Source of the DNA: Rhizosphaericola sp047606825
GTDB lineage: Bacteria; Bacteroidota; Bacteroidia; Chitinophagales; Chitinophagaceae
DNA: 64,000 nt
Assembly: GCA_047606825.1 (NCBI GenBank)
Contig: JASGDY010000089.1
Location: 62,001-126,000 of the forward strand
Direction of reading: 5' to 3'
Shown here: positions 26,414-34,863 of the stretch, piece after piece
Numbering within the stretch: the stretch's first letter is position 1
How the letters are laid out: each line of letters opens with the position of its first letter
Notes under the pieces: generated by a model
Told to the model about the DNA's origin: nothing
The model's database searches: none
The model's input: the letters and a program-made list of their open reading frames with translations, nothing else
Translations under genes and position numbers: made by a program

Positions 26414-27460
26414 ATGGCAAAATTAAAATTCGGCGAGGTTGAAGAAAATGTAGTAACCCGCGAAGAATTTCCTCTGGCAAAAGCCCAGGAAATATTGAAA
26501 GACGAAACCGTTGCAGTTATCGGATATGGCGTACAGGGTCCGGGCCAGGCGATGAACCTGCGTGACAATGGCATCAAAGTTATCGTTGGCCAGCGTAAAG
26601 ATTCCAAAACTTGGGACAAGGCTATTGCCGACGGCTGGGTTCCTGGCGAGACGTTGTTTACGATTGAAGAAGCTGCCGAAAAGGCAACTATCATCATGTA
26701 CCTGTTGAGCGACGCGGCCCAGATTGCCGTATGGCCGACCATCAAGCCGTACCTGACTGCCGGAAAAGCGTTGTATTTCTCCCATGGTTTTGGTATCACG
26801 TACAAAGACCAGACGGGTATCGTTCCTCCTGCTGACATCGACGTCATCCTTGTTGCGCCTAAGGGTTCGGGTACTTCCCTGCGCCGCATGTTTGTCCAAG
26901 GTCGTGGTTTGAACAGCTCTTACGCTATCTTCCAGGATGCGACTGGCAAGGCTTATGACCGTTCCATAGCGTTGGGTATTGCCGTCGGTTCCGGGTATCT
27001 TTTTGAAACAAATTTTATCCGTGAAGTTTCCTCCGACTTGACTGGCGAACGTGGCTCTTTGATGGGCGCTATCCAAGGTCTTTTCGCAGCACAGTATGAA
27101 GTGTTGCGTGAAAACGGTCACACGCCATCAGAAGCATTCAACGAAACCGTGGAAGAGTTGACACAGTCCCTGATGCCATTGGTCGCTGAAAACGGTATGG
27201 ACTGGATGTATGCCAACTGTTCCACTACGGCGCAGCGCGGTGCGCTCGACTGGTGGAAACCGTTCCGTGACGCTATCAAGCCAGTCGTTGAAAAACTGTA
27301 TGACAGCGTCGTTACTGGTAAGGAAGCTGCACGTTCCATCGAGCTGAACAGCCAGCCGGACTACCGCCCCAAACTGGAAAAAGAACTCGAAGAACTCCGC
27401 AACAGCGAAATGTGGCAGGCTGGTAAGACCGTCCGCACATTGCGCCCGGAAAACAATTAG
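26414..27460 (+). CDS. ilvC: ketol-acid reductoisomerase, class I
   Basis: NADPH-dependent isomeroreductase of valine and isoleucine synthesis. Rossmann loop AVIGYGVQGPGQAMNLRDNG; the cofactor-selecting loop is GQRKDSKTWDKA; the catalytic region has the acidic pair in DLTGERGSLMGA and the C-terminal helical part SEAFNETVEELTQSLMPL. Length 348 aa is the short class I form. It ends in a long terminator hairpin. Confidence 0.96.
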   Translation: MAKLKFGEVEENVVTREEFPLAKAQEILKDETVAVIGYGVQGPGQAMNLRDNGIKVIVGQRKDSKTWDKAIADGWVPGETLFTIEEAAEKATIIMYLLSDAAQIAVWPTIKPYLTAGKALYFSHGFGITYKDQTGIVPPADIDVILVAPKGSGTSLRRMFVQGRGLNSSYAIFQDATGKAYDRSIALGIAVGSGYLFETNFIREVSSDLTGERGSLMGAIQGLFAAQYEVLRENGHTPSEAFNETVEELTQSLMPLVAENGMDWMYANCSTTAQRGALDWWKPFRDAIKPVVEKLYDSVVTGKEAARSIELNSQPDYRPKLEKELEELRNSEMWQAGKTVRTLRPENN

Positions 27461-27503
27461 TTTGATGTAGGATTTTAGAATTAAGATTGTAATTCTATAT
27501 TAG

Positions 27504-27589
27504 ATTGCTTCGTTCATCGTCCGCCAAGACAGCGTTTAAATGATATTAAATCTACTAGCGTTAGTGCGGACGAAACGAAGCAATTTTTT
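27504..27589 (+). terminator. long-stem terminator after ilvC
   Basis: ATTGCTTCGTT(CA)TCGTCCGC at the left pairs with GCGGACGAAACGAAGCAAT at the right across a loop of roughly 40 nt, followed by six T residues. This would close the leu-ilv transcript, leaving the next genes to other promoters. Confidence 0.6.
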
Positions 27590-27668
27590 AATTGGTTATT
27601 GGGATTATTTGTCAATCAACATTACTATAATTGTAGCAATCGAAAATATTCACAATCCTATCCAACAA

Positions 27669-28193
27669 ATGTCCATACCCAGATTATTCCATATTAGTGA
27701 AGACCCGGACATAGCTGTATTCCATCCGCGTCCGTCTCCTTCTTATTTTGAAACCATCAAGGGCGATGCTGTGTTTGCCGTTTCCGAAAGATTGTTGCAT
27801 AATTATATGTTGCCAAGGGATTGTCCCAGAGTAACTTTTTATAGTGGAGCGGATACGACCGAAAATGACAGGCATGATTTTTTGGATAGAGAGACAGCAG
27901 ATTTTGTGGTTGCGGTAGAAAACAAATGGTATTCCAAAATCGTTGGTGCTGTATTGTATTGTTATGAATTTCCGACAGAGACTTTTGAATTGTTGGACGA
28001 AACGGCAGGATATTATGTTTCCTATAAAAGTGTTCGACCGATTGTCAAGATGACAGTAAAAGACAGTATCGGATTTCTTTTATCAAGGAACATTGCGTTG
28101 CGGTTTCAGCCAAGTTTAAAGTCGTTGGCAAAAGATGTTGCTCGTTCGACATTGCGGTTTTCCTTGATTAGGATGCGTAATGCAGTCGAGTAA
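27669..28193 (+). CDS. DUF6886-family protein
   Basis: A 174-aa protein beginning RLFHISEDPDIAVFHPRPSP, which I recognise as the DUF6886 opening; LLHNYMLPRDCPRVTFYSG follows. The function is unknown in the family. The ATG at 27669 is chosen because the 43 codons upstream overlap the terminator hairpin of ilvC and have no family similarity. No signal peptide. It sits 57 nt before a methyltransferase gene, possibly cotranscribed. Confidence 0.75.
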   Translation: MSIPRLFHISEDPDIAVFHPRPSPSYFETIKGDAVFAVSERLLHNYMLPRDCPRVTFYSGADTTENDRHDFLDRETADFVVAVENKWYSKIVGAVLYCYEFPTETFELLDETAGYYVSYKSVRPIVKMTVKDSIGFLLSRNIALRFQPSLKSLAKDVARSTLRFSLIRMRNAVE

Positions 28194-28250
28194 AAGATAT
28201 GTAGAGATATTGTTGTTGTGGTTTTTTAAAGACAATCATACATTCACAAA

Positions 28251-28814
28251 ATGAAAATTCCAGAGTCCTACATTAAAATAAAGACAGCAACAGCATCCTC
28301 GGGTTTTAATATGGCTTCCGATATTAGTACGTGCACACTATTGAGAACGCTTGCAAGTAGCAAAAGAAACGCACGCTTCTTGGAGTTGGGAACAGGGACT
28401 GGTCTATCTACCAGTTTTATATTGGATGGCATGGATGAAAAGTCCACCCTGGTTTCATTGGACAATGATGCACAATATTTGTCCATAGCGCGGCAATATC
28501 TCGGACAGGATTCCAGATTATTATTGGTGGAAATGGACGGAGGTATTTGGATTGATGAAAATAAAACAAGCCGTTTCGATTTTATTTTTGCGGACACCTG
28601 GCCTGGAAAATATTGGCAGTTGGAAGAAACATTGCAAACGCTGAATATTGGTGGTTTTTATATTGTTGACGACATGCTTCCTCAATCCAATTGGCCGGAA
28701 GGACATGCCGAAAAAGTACAGTCGTTAACAACAGAATTAAATAATCGTCCCGATTTTTCCATCGTGAAAATGGATTGGGCATCCGGTATTGTTATTGCAA
28801 CTAAAAAATATTAA
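28251..28814 (+). CDS. SAM-dependent O-methyltransferase-like protein
   Basis: A 187-aa class I methyltransferase. Motif I is ARFLELGTGTGLSTSFIL (about 40-57), the acidic second strand is LVSLDNDAQYLSIA, and the metal-site-like acid is in FIFADTWPGKYWQ. The layout resembles catechol-type O-methyltransferases of the methyltransferase 24 group. The substrate is unknown. Confidence 0.75.
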   Translation: MKIPESYIKIKTATASSGFNMASDISTCTLLRTLASSKRNARFLELGTGTGLSTSFILDGMDEKSTLVSLDNDAQYLSIARQYLGQDSRLLLVEMDGGIWIDENKTSRFDFIFADTWPGKYWQLEETLQTLNIGGFYIVDDMLPQSNWPEGHAEKVQSLTTELNNRPDFSIVKMDWASGIVIATKKY

Positions 28815-28928
28815 AATAAATAGTCCACGACTGTAAAAAAACATTAAGAAGTTAAGGTACATTAAGGTTTTTACTTTTTACTTTTGCCTTTTTACTTAAT
28901 TTATAATTTTCAATTCTCAATTATAGAA

Positions 28929-30161
28929 ATGTCCGTTAATTTTGAAGCAGCGGCGAAAAGACTGGAAGGTATCGTAACCCACACGCCACTGCAATACAAC
29001 AGAAACCTTTCCCAACAATATGGCTGCAATGTCTATCTCAAAAGGGAAGACATGCAGATTGTGCGTTCGTACAAAATCCGTGGCGCGTACAATATGATGA
29101 GCAGCCTGCCACAGGCCGATTTGGACAAAGGTATGACGACCGCGAGTGCGGGCAACCATGCGCAGGGCTTTGCGTTCAGTTGCCAAAAGTTAAATATCAA
29201 AGGTGTTGTGTTCATGCCCGCCATTACGCCCAAACAGAAAGTCAACCAGACTAAGATGTTTGGCGGCGACAATATCGAGATTAGGCTGATTGGGGATACG
29301 TTTGACGACTGTGCGGTTGCTGCGCAGAAATATACCAAAGAGTACCGTATGACCTATATACCGCCATTTGACGATTATCGTATCATCGAAGGGCAAGGTA
29401 CTTTGGCCATGGAAATATTACAGGATTTGAGTGATATTGACATGGTAGTTGTGCCTATTGGCGGAGGCGGTTGCGCGTCCGGTGTCAGTATGTATTTCAA
29501 GGAACATTCACCCGATACTAAAATCATCGGCGTGGAACCAGCGGGGGCACCATCATTGATGGAAGCATTGAAACATGGCGCACCTTACACGATTCCGCAT
29601 ATCGACAAATTTGTGGACGGCGCGGCGGTGCAGCGTATCGGCGACATCCCTTTCAAGGAATGTAAAAAGAATTTGGACGAAGTTGTATTGGTGGAAGAGG
29701 GGGCGGTCTGTTCCACTATTTTAAAACTATACAATAAAGACGCAATTGTCGCCGAACCCGCGGGCGCACTTTCCATTGCGGCTTTGGAAATTGTCAAAGA
29801 CCGGATTAAAGGTAAAACCGTCGTCTGCATCCTCAGCGGCGGCAACAACGACATCGACCGTATGCCCGAGATTAAGGAACGGTCGCTCCAATACGAAGGC
29901 TTGAAACACTATTTTCTGATACGTTTTGCGCAGCGGCCTGGCGCATTGCGGGATTTTGTGAGCAATGTATTGGGACCCGACGACGACATCGCACGGTTTG
30001 AATACATGAAAAAGACCAACAAGGAAGCCGGCCCCGCACTTATCGGCATCGAACTGAAAAACCGCGAAGACTATGCGTCCTTGATTGAAAACATGAAAGA
30101 ATACAAGATTGACTATACGGAACTGAACAAGGACGATACGTTGTTTGGGTATTTGGTGTAG
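28929..30161 (+). CDS. ilvA: threonine dehydratase, biosynthetic
   Basis: PLP enzyme forming 2-oxobutyrate from threonine, the entry to isoleucine. The PLP lysine is in RSYKIRGAYNMM (about residue 50), the phosphate loop is PIGGGGCASG, and SGGNNDIDRM is the serine-binding block. The C-terminal about 80 residues (FLIRFAQRPGALRDFVSNVL) form one ACT-like regulatory domain, so isoleucine feedback is expected. The ATG at 28929 is chosen over a 15-codon AT-rich extension. This closes the leu-ilv gene set. Confidence 0.94.
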   Translation: MSVNFEAAAKRLEGIVTHTPLQYNRNLSQQYGCNVYLKREDMQIVRSYKIRGAYNMMSSLPQADLDKGMTTASAGNHAQGFAFSCQKLNIKGVVFMPAITPKQKVNQTKMFGGDNIEIRLIGDTFDDCAVAAQKYTKEYRMTYIPPFDDYRIIEGQGTLAMEILQDLSDIDMVVVPIGGGGCASGVSMYFKEHSPDTKIIGVEPAGAPSLMEALKHGAPYTIPHIDKFVDGAAVQRIGDIPFKECKKNLDEVVLVEEGAVCSTILKLYNKDAIVAEPAGALSIAALEIVKDRIKGKTVVCILSGGNNDIDRMPEIKERSLQYEGLKHYFLIRFAQRPGALRDFVSNVLGPDDDIARFEYMKKTNKEAGPALIGIELKNREDYASLIENMKEYKIDYTELNKDDTLFGYLV

Positions 30162-30199
30162 TGCGGAGTAAAAAGGAAAAAGGAAAAAGCGCGAATGTG

Positions 30200-30266
30200 G
30201 CTCACAGATGACACAGACAACGACGGATGCTTTATAATTCTGTGTCAATCTGTGCCATCTGTGAGC
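30200..30266. repeat. inverted repeat after ilvA
   Basis: GCTCACAGATGACACAGA and TCTGTGCCATCTGTGAGC are inverted copies with one mismatch in 18, separated by about 30 nt and followed by an A-rich run. It may help end ilvA transcription, but no T tract follows. Confidence 0.5.
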
Positions 30267-30313
30267 AAAAAATTAAAATGCGCCCAACAAAAAAATAATA
30301 TGAAGCACTTACT

Positions 30314-30524
30314 TATACTGTACGTCGGATAAAAATGTGCAATGGAAAAAGTGAACACCTCACCGTCATTCCCACGTAGGTGGGAATCTGATGGCAAAAA
30401 TTTTCAAACTTTCGATGCTTGCATCAGATTCCTGCCTACGCAGGAATGACGGTGAGGTGTTCATTGTTTATTTAGGTTTTCATTATCTGGGCGCATTGCA
30501 CATTTTTATCCAGCGAGAAGTATA
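30314..30524. repeat. MITE-like element, copy C (most complete)
   Basis: Ends are TATACTGTACGTCGGATAAA and TTTATCCAGCGAGAAGTATA; the inner terminal repeat GGATAAAAATGTGCAATG is repeated inverted at the right (CATTGCACATTTTTATCC). Core palindromes CGTCATTCCCACGTAGGTGG and CCTGCCTACGCAGGAATGAC match copy A. The element is 211 bp and has no ORF. Confidence 0.75.
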
Positions 30525-30540
30525 GTTCAGCTCCGTAGAT

Positions 30541-30566
30541 GCGACCTTATACTTTTATAGGGTCGC
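30541..30566. other. 11-bp hairpin upstream of the sensor kinase
   Basis: GCGACCTTATA-CTTT-TATAGGGTCGC pairs over 11 positions with one G-T wobble. There is no T tract in either direction. It could be a transcription stop or a regulatory site for the kinase gene. Confidence 0.4.
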
Positions 30567-30635
30567 TCTTACGTAGTTTTTGTTTTTATTTAAACAAACT
30601 ATTTTCTGTTCTGCCAAACCTATTCCTAATTGTCC

Positions 30636-30643
30636 TAAATTTG
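30636..30643 (+). promoter_or_regulatory. candidate -7 box of the sensor kinase gene
   Basis: TAAATTTG matches TAnnTTTG and lies 29 nt before the ATG at 30673. A TCTG at 30611-30614 is the only -33-like element. Confidence 0.45.
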
Positions 30644-30672
30644 ACTATAAACTACTACCAGTTTGGGATTTC

Positions 30673-32631
30673 ATGAAACGAAGCATTACGATATTGGCTC
30701 TTTTTCTTAACAGCACATTTTGTGCGGGGCAGTTTGTTGCCGGATTGGACAAAGACAGTATGCGTCGTATTGTCAATGTTGCACCGGACGATACGTCCAA
30801 AGTGCTTACGCTTATTTCATTAGGACAACAATATGAGAACACAATCCCCGATTCCGCATTGTATTATTATAGAATTGCAGGAACTTTAAGCAAGAGATTG
30901 AGTTATCCCATAGGTATCGTTAAATACATTAATAATTATACGGCAGTATTGAATGTACAGGGGAAATACGACTCTTCGTTGCAGCTCAATCTGGCAGCAT
31001 TGGCGTTAAGTAAAAAATACCACATGGCGAAGCAATACCGATTGTCCCTCGTCAATATTGGTACTGTATATCAGTATAAGGAAGATTATGCGTCTGCTGC
31101 AAAGTATTATTTGGAAGCTTTGCCAGGGTTTGAACAAGACGGCAACACGCAATATCTTGGAATTCTTTATGGCAATCTTAGTGGAATGTACCGAAACATG
31201 AGGCGATATGAGAAGGCAATGGAATATGCGCAAAAGTCGCTCTCTGTAGCAGAAAAAAATAAGGATGCCTACTTCACTGCCGAAGCAGATAACAATATCG
31301 GCAATATTTATGTTGCATATCATAAGTGGGAAGAGGCATTAAAGTATTTTCATCGGGCATATACTATGGGGAAGAAGTTAGATGACTTGCAAATACAGGA
31401 AACTGCTTTACTCAATATTGGCGACTTAATAAGCACTACAGGGGAAAAAAAAGAGGAATATGAATATGTTTATAATGAAGCCTTGATACTTGCCGATTCG
31501 TTGCATGATTCTTACGGAAAGTCTCTTGCATTGCTTGGCATAGCCCATGTAACGTTGAATAAAAGGCAATTCAAACTTGCCAAAACCCAAACAAAAGAAG
31601 CTATTAGATACGCACGAGAAAACGGTCAAAAAGAAACAGAGAAAGGGGCTTTGTTGCTTATGTCTGATATAGAAAATATTATGGGAAATTATACGCTGGC
31701 TGGTATATACAGAAATGCGTTTGATTCTTTGTCGGATGTGCTTTCTGGTGCTACGCTACAAAAAAACATACAAGAACTGGAAACAAAGTACGAGGTAGAA
31801 AAAAAACAGACAGAAATCCTCAGAAAAGATTTGCTGATTTCCCAAAAAACAAAGGAATCTCTCAGACAGCGGACATGGTTGATAGTCTTGGGCGGCGGTA
31901 TATTGTTGTTGGCACTGGCTCTTTTCGGAGGCTACCGTTCTTATCGACATCGTCAGTTACTCAACGCCAAAGCGTTGGAAGCCGCGAATGCCGAACAGGA
32001 AAACATTCGCCTGAAAGCATCGCTGGACGGGCAGTTGCAGGAACGACAGCGCATCGGCCGCGAGATGCACGACGACATGGGGTCGGGATTGACGTCCATG
32101 CTTTTCCTAAGCAGGCTAGTGCAGGGGCAAGGCGAGGCCGCGGAAAAAATCAACCACACCGCCGCCGACCTCGTCCAGAAAATGAACGAAATCATTTGGA
32201 CGATGAACCACGAGGAGGACACGCTGGAAGGTCTTGTCGCTTATACGCGCGCGCATATTGCGGACAAACTGGAAGAGGCGGGCATTGCCTATTCTTTCAA
32301 GGTGACGCAGCCGATTCCGTCCCTGCCTATCTCCCAGGAATTTAGGCGAAACGTGTACCTGACAGTGAAAGAAGCTGTACACAATATCATCAAACACGCC
32401 CATGCGACACAGGTAGAACTTGCCTTGTATCTCCATGACGAGATGAAGATAACGATACAGGACAACGGCTGCGGATTCCCGGACGGTGTCGCATACCGTT
32501 TCGGCAATGGTCTTAAAAATATGCAGTATCGCATGGAGCAGCTTGGCGGTTTGTTTGAAATAAAGTCTGAGAATGGCACCTGTGTCGTGTTGCGGTTGCC
32601 TTTGCCTGTCGATAAAACGGCGGAGGCATAA
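30673..32631 (+). CDS. TPR-containing sensor histidine kinase (NarX/DesK class)
   Basis: A 652-aa envelope sensor. Signal peptide (KRSITILALFLNSTFCAGQ), a periplasmic array of tetratricopeptide repeats (about 60-370, e.g. ASAAKYYLEALPGF, KWEEALKYFHRAYTMG), a coiled segment, one transmembrane helix (about 401-422, WLIVLGGGILLLALALFGG), HisKA_3 with the phosphorylated His in QRIGREMHDDMGSG (His466) and a HATPase with NGLKNMQYRMEQLGG. The ATG at 30673 is preferred because it starts the signal peptide; the ORF extends 31 codons upstream from a TTG. Its regulator follows 52 nt later. TPR sensors of this sort are frequent in Bacteroidota; the ligand is unknown. Confidence 0.9.
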   Translation: MKRSITILALFLNSTFCAGQFVAGLDKDSMRRIVNVAPDDTSKVLTLISLGQQYENTIPDSALYYYRIAGTLSKRLSYPIGIVKYINNYTAVLNVQGKYDSSLQLNLAALALSKKYHMAKQYRLSLVNIGTVYQYKEDYASAAKYYLEALPGFEQDGNTQYLGILYGNLSGMYRNMRRYEKAMEYAQKSLSVAEKNKDAYFTAEADNNIGNIYVAYHKWEEALKYFHRAYTMGKKLDDLQIQETALLNIGDLISTTGEKKEEYEYVYNEALILADSLHDSYGKSLALLGIAHVTLNKRQFKLAKTQTKEAIRYARENGQKETEKGALLLMSDIENIMGNYTLAGIYRNAFDSLSDVLSGATLQKNIQELETKYEVEKKQTEILRKDLLISQKTKESLRQRTWLIVLGGGILLLALALFGGYRSYRHRQLLNAKALEAANAEQENIRLKASLDGQLQERQRIGREMHDDMGSGLTSMLFLSRLVQGQGEAAEKINHTAADLVQKMNEIIWTMNHEEDTLEGLVAYTRAHIADKLEEAGIAYSFKVTQPIPSLPISQEFRRNVYLTVKEAVHNIIKHAHATQVELALYLHDEMKITIQDNGCGFPDGVAYRFGNGLKNMQYRMEQLGGLFEIKSENGTCVVLRLPLPVDKTAEA

Positions 32632-32683
32632 GATATAACTTTTGTTATAGCGATATTTTCATCCGAATGACGAATTTTACGGT

Positions 32684-33307
32684 ATGGAAACAATCTGTGT
32701 CAGCATAGTGGAAGATATAGCGGCAATCCGGGAAGGAATGCGTTTCCTTGTCAACCAGACTCCCGGTTTTACCTGTGTGTCCGTATATGACAATGCGGAA
32801 GATGCATATCAACATTTACCCGAAGATATGCCAGATGTTGTCGTCATGGACATTGGGTTGCCGCACGGTTCGGGTATTGAATGCATCCGTAAACTAAGAC
32901 CGAAGACTGGCAATATGCAGTTCGTGATGTTTACCATCTACGAAGACAGCGACCAGGTGTTCGAGGCACTTGCTGCCGGTGCAAGCGGCTATTTGTTGAA
33001 AAATTCCCCGCCCGACAAAATCATATCAGCCTTGCGCGAACTATATGACGGCGGCTCTCCGATGAGCCTATCTATTGCTCGAAAAGTGGTCAGTTCGTTT
33101 AAAACACCCGAAGACAATAACCTCCTGTCCGCACGTGAGCAGGAAATCCTCAACCTTTTGTCCAAAGGTTATCTGTACAAGGAAATCGCGGAACGTTTGT
33201 TCATCTCCACGGGGACCGTCAGGCAACACATCCACAACATCTACGAAAAGTTACAGGTCCAGAACCGCACCGAAGCCCTCAACAAGATGTATGGGAAACA
33301 TGGATGA
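32684..33307 (+). CDS. NarL/FixJ-family response regulator
   Basis: Partner of the kinase just upstream. The receiver domain has the phospho-acceptor Asp56 (VVVMDIGLPHGSG), the conserved Thr/Lys positions in FTIYED and YLLKNSPPD, and a LuxR-type helix-turn-helix at about 143-200 (LSAREQEILNLLSKGYLYKE). It should bind DNA when phosphorylated. Target genes are not visible, but the three exported proteins downstream are the obvious candidates. Confidence 0.92.
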   Translation: METICVSIVEDIAAIREGMRFLVNQTPGFTCVSVYDNAEDAYQHLPEDMPDVVVMDIGLPHGSGIECIRKLRPKTGNMQFVMFTIYEDSDQVFEALAAGASGYLLKNSPPDKIISALRELYDGGSPMSLSIARKVVSSFKTPEDNNLLSAREQEILNLLSKGYLYKEIAERLFISTGTVRQHIHNIYEKLQVQNRTEALNKMYGKHG

Positions 33308-33322
33308 GGCAAAATTTTAACT

Positions 33323-33351
33323 GCTGGCGCACGCGGCACGCGTGCGCCAGC
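33323..33351. terminator. 13-bp GC-rich hairpin after the response regulator
   Basis: GCTGGCGCACGCG-GCA-CGCGTGCGCCAGC is a perfect 13-bp stem 15 nt beyond the stop. There is no T tract, so it is a stable transcript end or an mRNA barrier rather than a classical intrinsic terminator. The remaining gap to 33545 shows no gene. Confidence 0.5.
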
Positions 33352-33544
33352 GGTAAGCCTATTGAAACAATGCCTATAATACGCGCTTTTTGGTTTTTAC
33401 TTTTAGCTTTTGACTTAACATCTTACGCCGTTCACCTCCAACTTTCCCCCTCACGCATCCCTCCAAAATGTAACTTTTGTTCTATTGACTGCACTTGTCA
33501 TGCACGGTAGTTTTGGGTATTCTTTAATCTCAAAGCTATTTTAT

Positions 33545-34162
33545 ATGAAACAGAAATTCCTCTTGGCTTTCATCCTCGTTGTGCCTATGGTGCTGTGCGC
33601 CCAACAAGACAGAAAAGGCTGGTACGCTAGCGTAGGCGTCGGCTATGGCTCGTATGAACTTGATTTGTACAACTACAACAGCGGTTCGGGAGTGTATGCC
33701 GACCAAAAATTCACCCAACCTGTTATATGGCTGGGGTTTGAGAAAAAATCTTTTTGGCAAAAAGAAAACATAGTGCTTGATGCAGGCGCTACATTGACAG
33801 GCGGCTTTGGACTTAAATTAGATGGGGCATCTTCCAGCGGATGGTCGCTCGGATTGGACGGTTTGGCAAAAGCCGGCTATCTCTTAGGCGATGAGAAAAC
33901 AATTGTGCCGTTGGTAGGTTTAGGTCCGTACTTTATGTCCCTGCAAAGCGGCGGCGGAGATGATGGTTTCAGCAACCAGATTTTCGGATTGCAGGGATAT
34001 GCCGGTGTTGATTTCCGTGCTTCCAGATTTACCGTTACACCTCAATTACGTTTCAGCATCGTAGGCTGGGGAACAACCAACAGGTACATCGGTAGCGCAG
34101 ACAATGATATATATGCTCCCGGTATGTTTGAAATTGGCATCAAGGCCGCATTGCATTTATAA
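33545..34162 (+). CDS. outer-membrane beta-barrel protein (OmpA/OmpW-like fold)
   Basis: A 205-aa protein with a signal peptide (MKQKFLLAFILVVPMVLCAQ) and alternating aromatic/polar strands, e.g. GWYASVGVGYGSYELDLY and GYAGVDFRASRFTVTPQLRF, typical of a small outer-membrane barrel. No catalytic motif is visible. The upstream frame adds 20 codons without a leader, so the ATG at 33545 is used. The next gene (lipoprotein) starts 40 nt later. Confidence 0.75.
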   Translation: MKQKFLLAFILVVPMVLCAQQDRKGWYASVGVGYGSYELDLYNYNSGSGVYADQKFTQPVIWLGFEKKSFWQKENIVLDAGATLTGGFGLKLDGASSSGWSLGLDGLAKAGYLLGDEKTIVPLVGLGPYFMSLQSGGGDDGFSNQIFGLQGYAGVDFRASRFTVTPQLRFSIVGWGTTNRYIGSADNDIYAPGMFEIGIKAALHL

Positions 34163-34201
34163 CTTTAAAACAAACTTTTCTTTCATTTTTAATCATTTTT
34201 T

Positions 34202-34819
34202 ATGAAAAACTATTTTTTGGCAATTGCCATCGCTATGTTATTTGTGTTATCGATAAGTTGCAGCAAAGGTGACGGAGCAAACGACGGAAACTCTATTACC
34301 AACGAGGACGAGGCATTATTGGTATTTGCACAGATTAACAGTTTATGGAACAGCGTGCTGGAACCCCAGCTTACCACAAAGAAGCAAACCCTTAGTGATT
34401 CCGTTCTGACCGACGGCGCAAGCGGCAAAGCTACGGTCAATGGAAGTTATACGATTACGTCCTCCTCTTCCACTAATTCAAGCCTTAATATTACGACGGC
34501 ATCCTTCTATGTCTCGTTCAGTAATTATACGGTAGACGGACTTACGTTGGACGGAGGGCCATTGCATTTTTATGAATACCATTATTCGAGAACGGCATGT
34601 TCTTCCGGCAGTTGCGCTACCTCTACAAGCACCAGTATGTCGTACAAATCTTCTGCGGGGCTTAGCAGCGATGCCACACCATCTATTACCTTATCTTTTA
34701 CTTCCGACGCAGGGACAAAATATAACGACAAGATTATTTTTTCGGCGGCCAAACAATATGCCCATTGGAGCGGTACGCTGATTAACAGCAAGAATGACAC
34801 CATCGGTTTTATTTATTAG
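34202..34819 (+). CDS. putative lipoprotein
   Basis: A 205-aa exported protein with a lipobox-like LFVLSISC (Cys20) and then a Ser/Thr-rich body (SSSSTNSSLNITTASFY, SSGSCATSTSTSMSYKSS). No family is recognised. A CSSGSC pair could form a disulfide. It lies between the barrel protein and the protease and probably shares their transcript. Confidence 0.65.
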   Translation: MKNYFLAIAIAMLFVLSISCSKGDGANDGNSITNEDEALLVFAQINSLWNSVLEPQLTTKKQTLSDSVLTDGASGKATVNGSYTITSSSSTNSSLNITTASFYVSFSNYTVDGLTLDGGPLHFYEYHYSRTACSSGSCATSTSTSMSYKSSAGLSSDATPSITLSFTSDAGTKYNDKIIFSAAKQYAHWSGTLINSKNDTIGFIY

Positions 34820-34863
34820 TCCATTGTCTGAGAAAAATATTTAAAACAATAAAAAAATACAAA

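Noticed and set aside
30314..30524. Possible CRISPR repeat because of repeated GTCATTCCC units
   Set aside because: The units are inverted, not direct and regularly spaced, and there are no spacers or cas genes; a palindromic mobile-like element fits.
31875..32345. 156-codon Arg-rich frame inside the kinase gene
   Set aside because: Alternative frame of the HisKA/HATPase region, which is clearly coding in the kinase frame.
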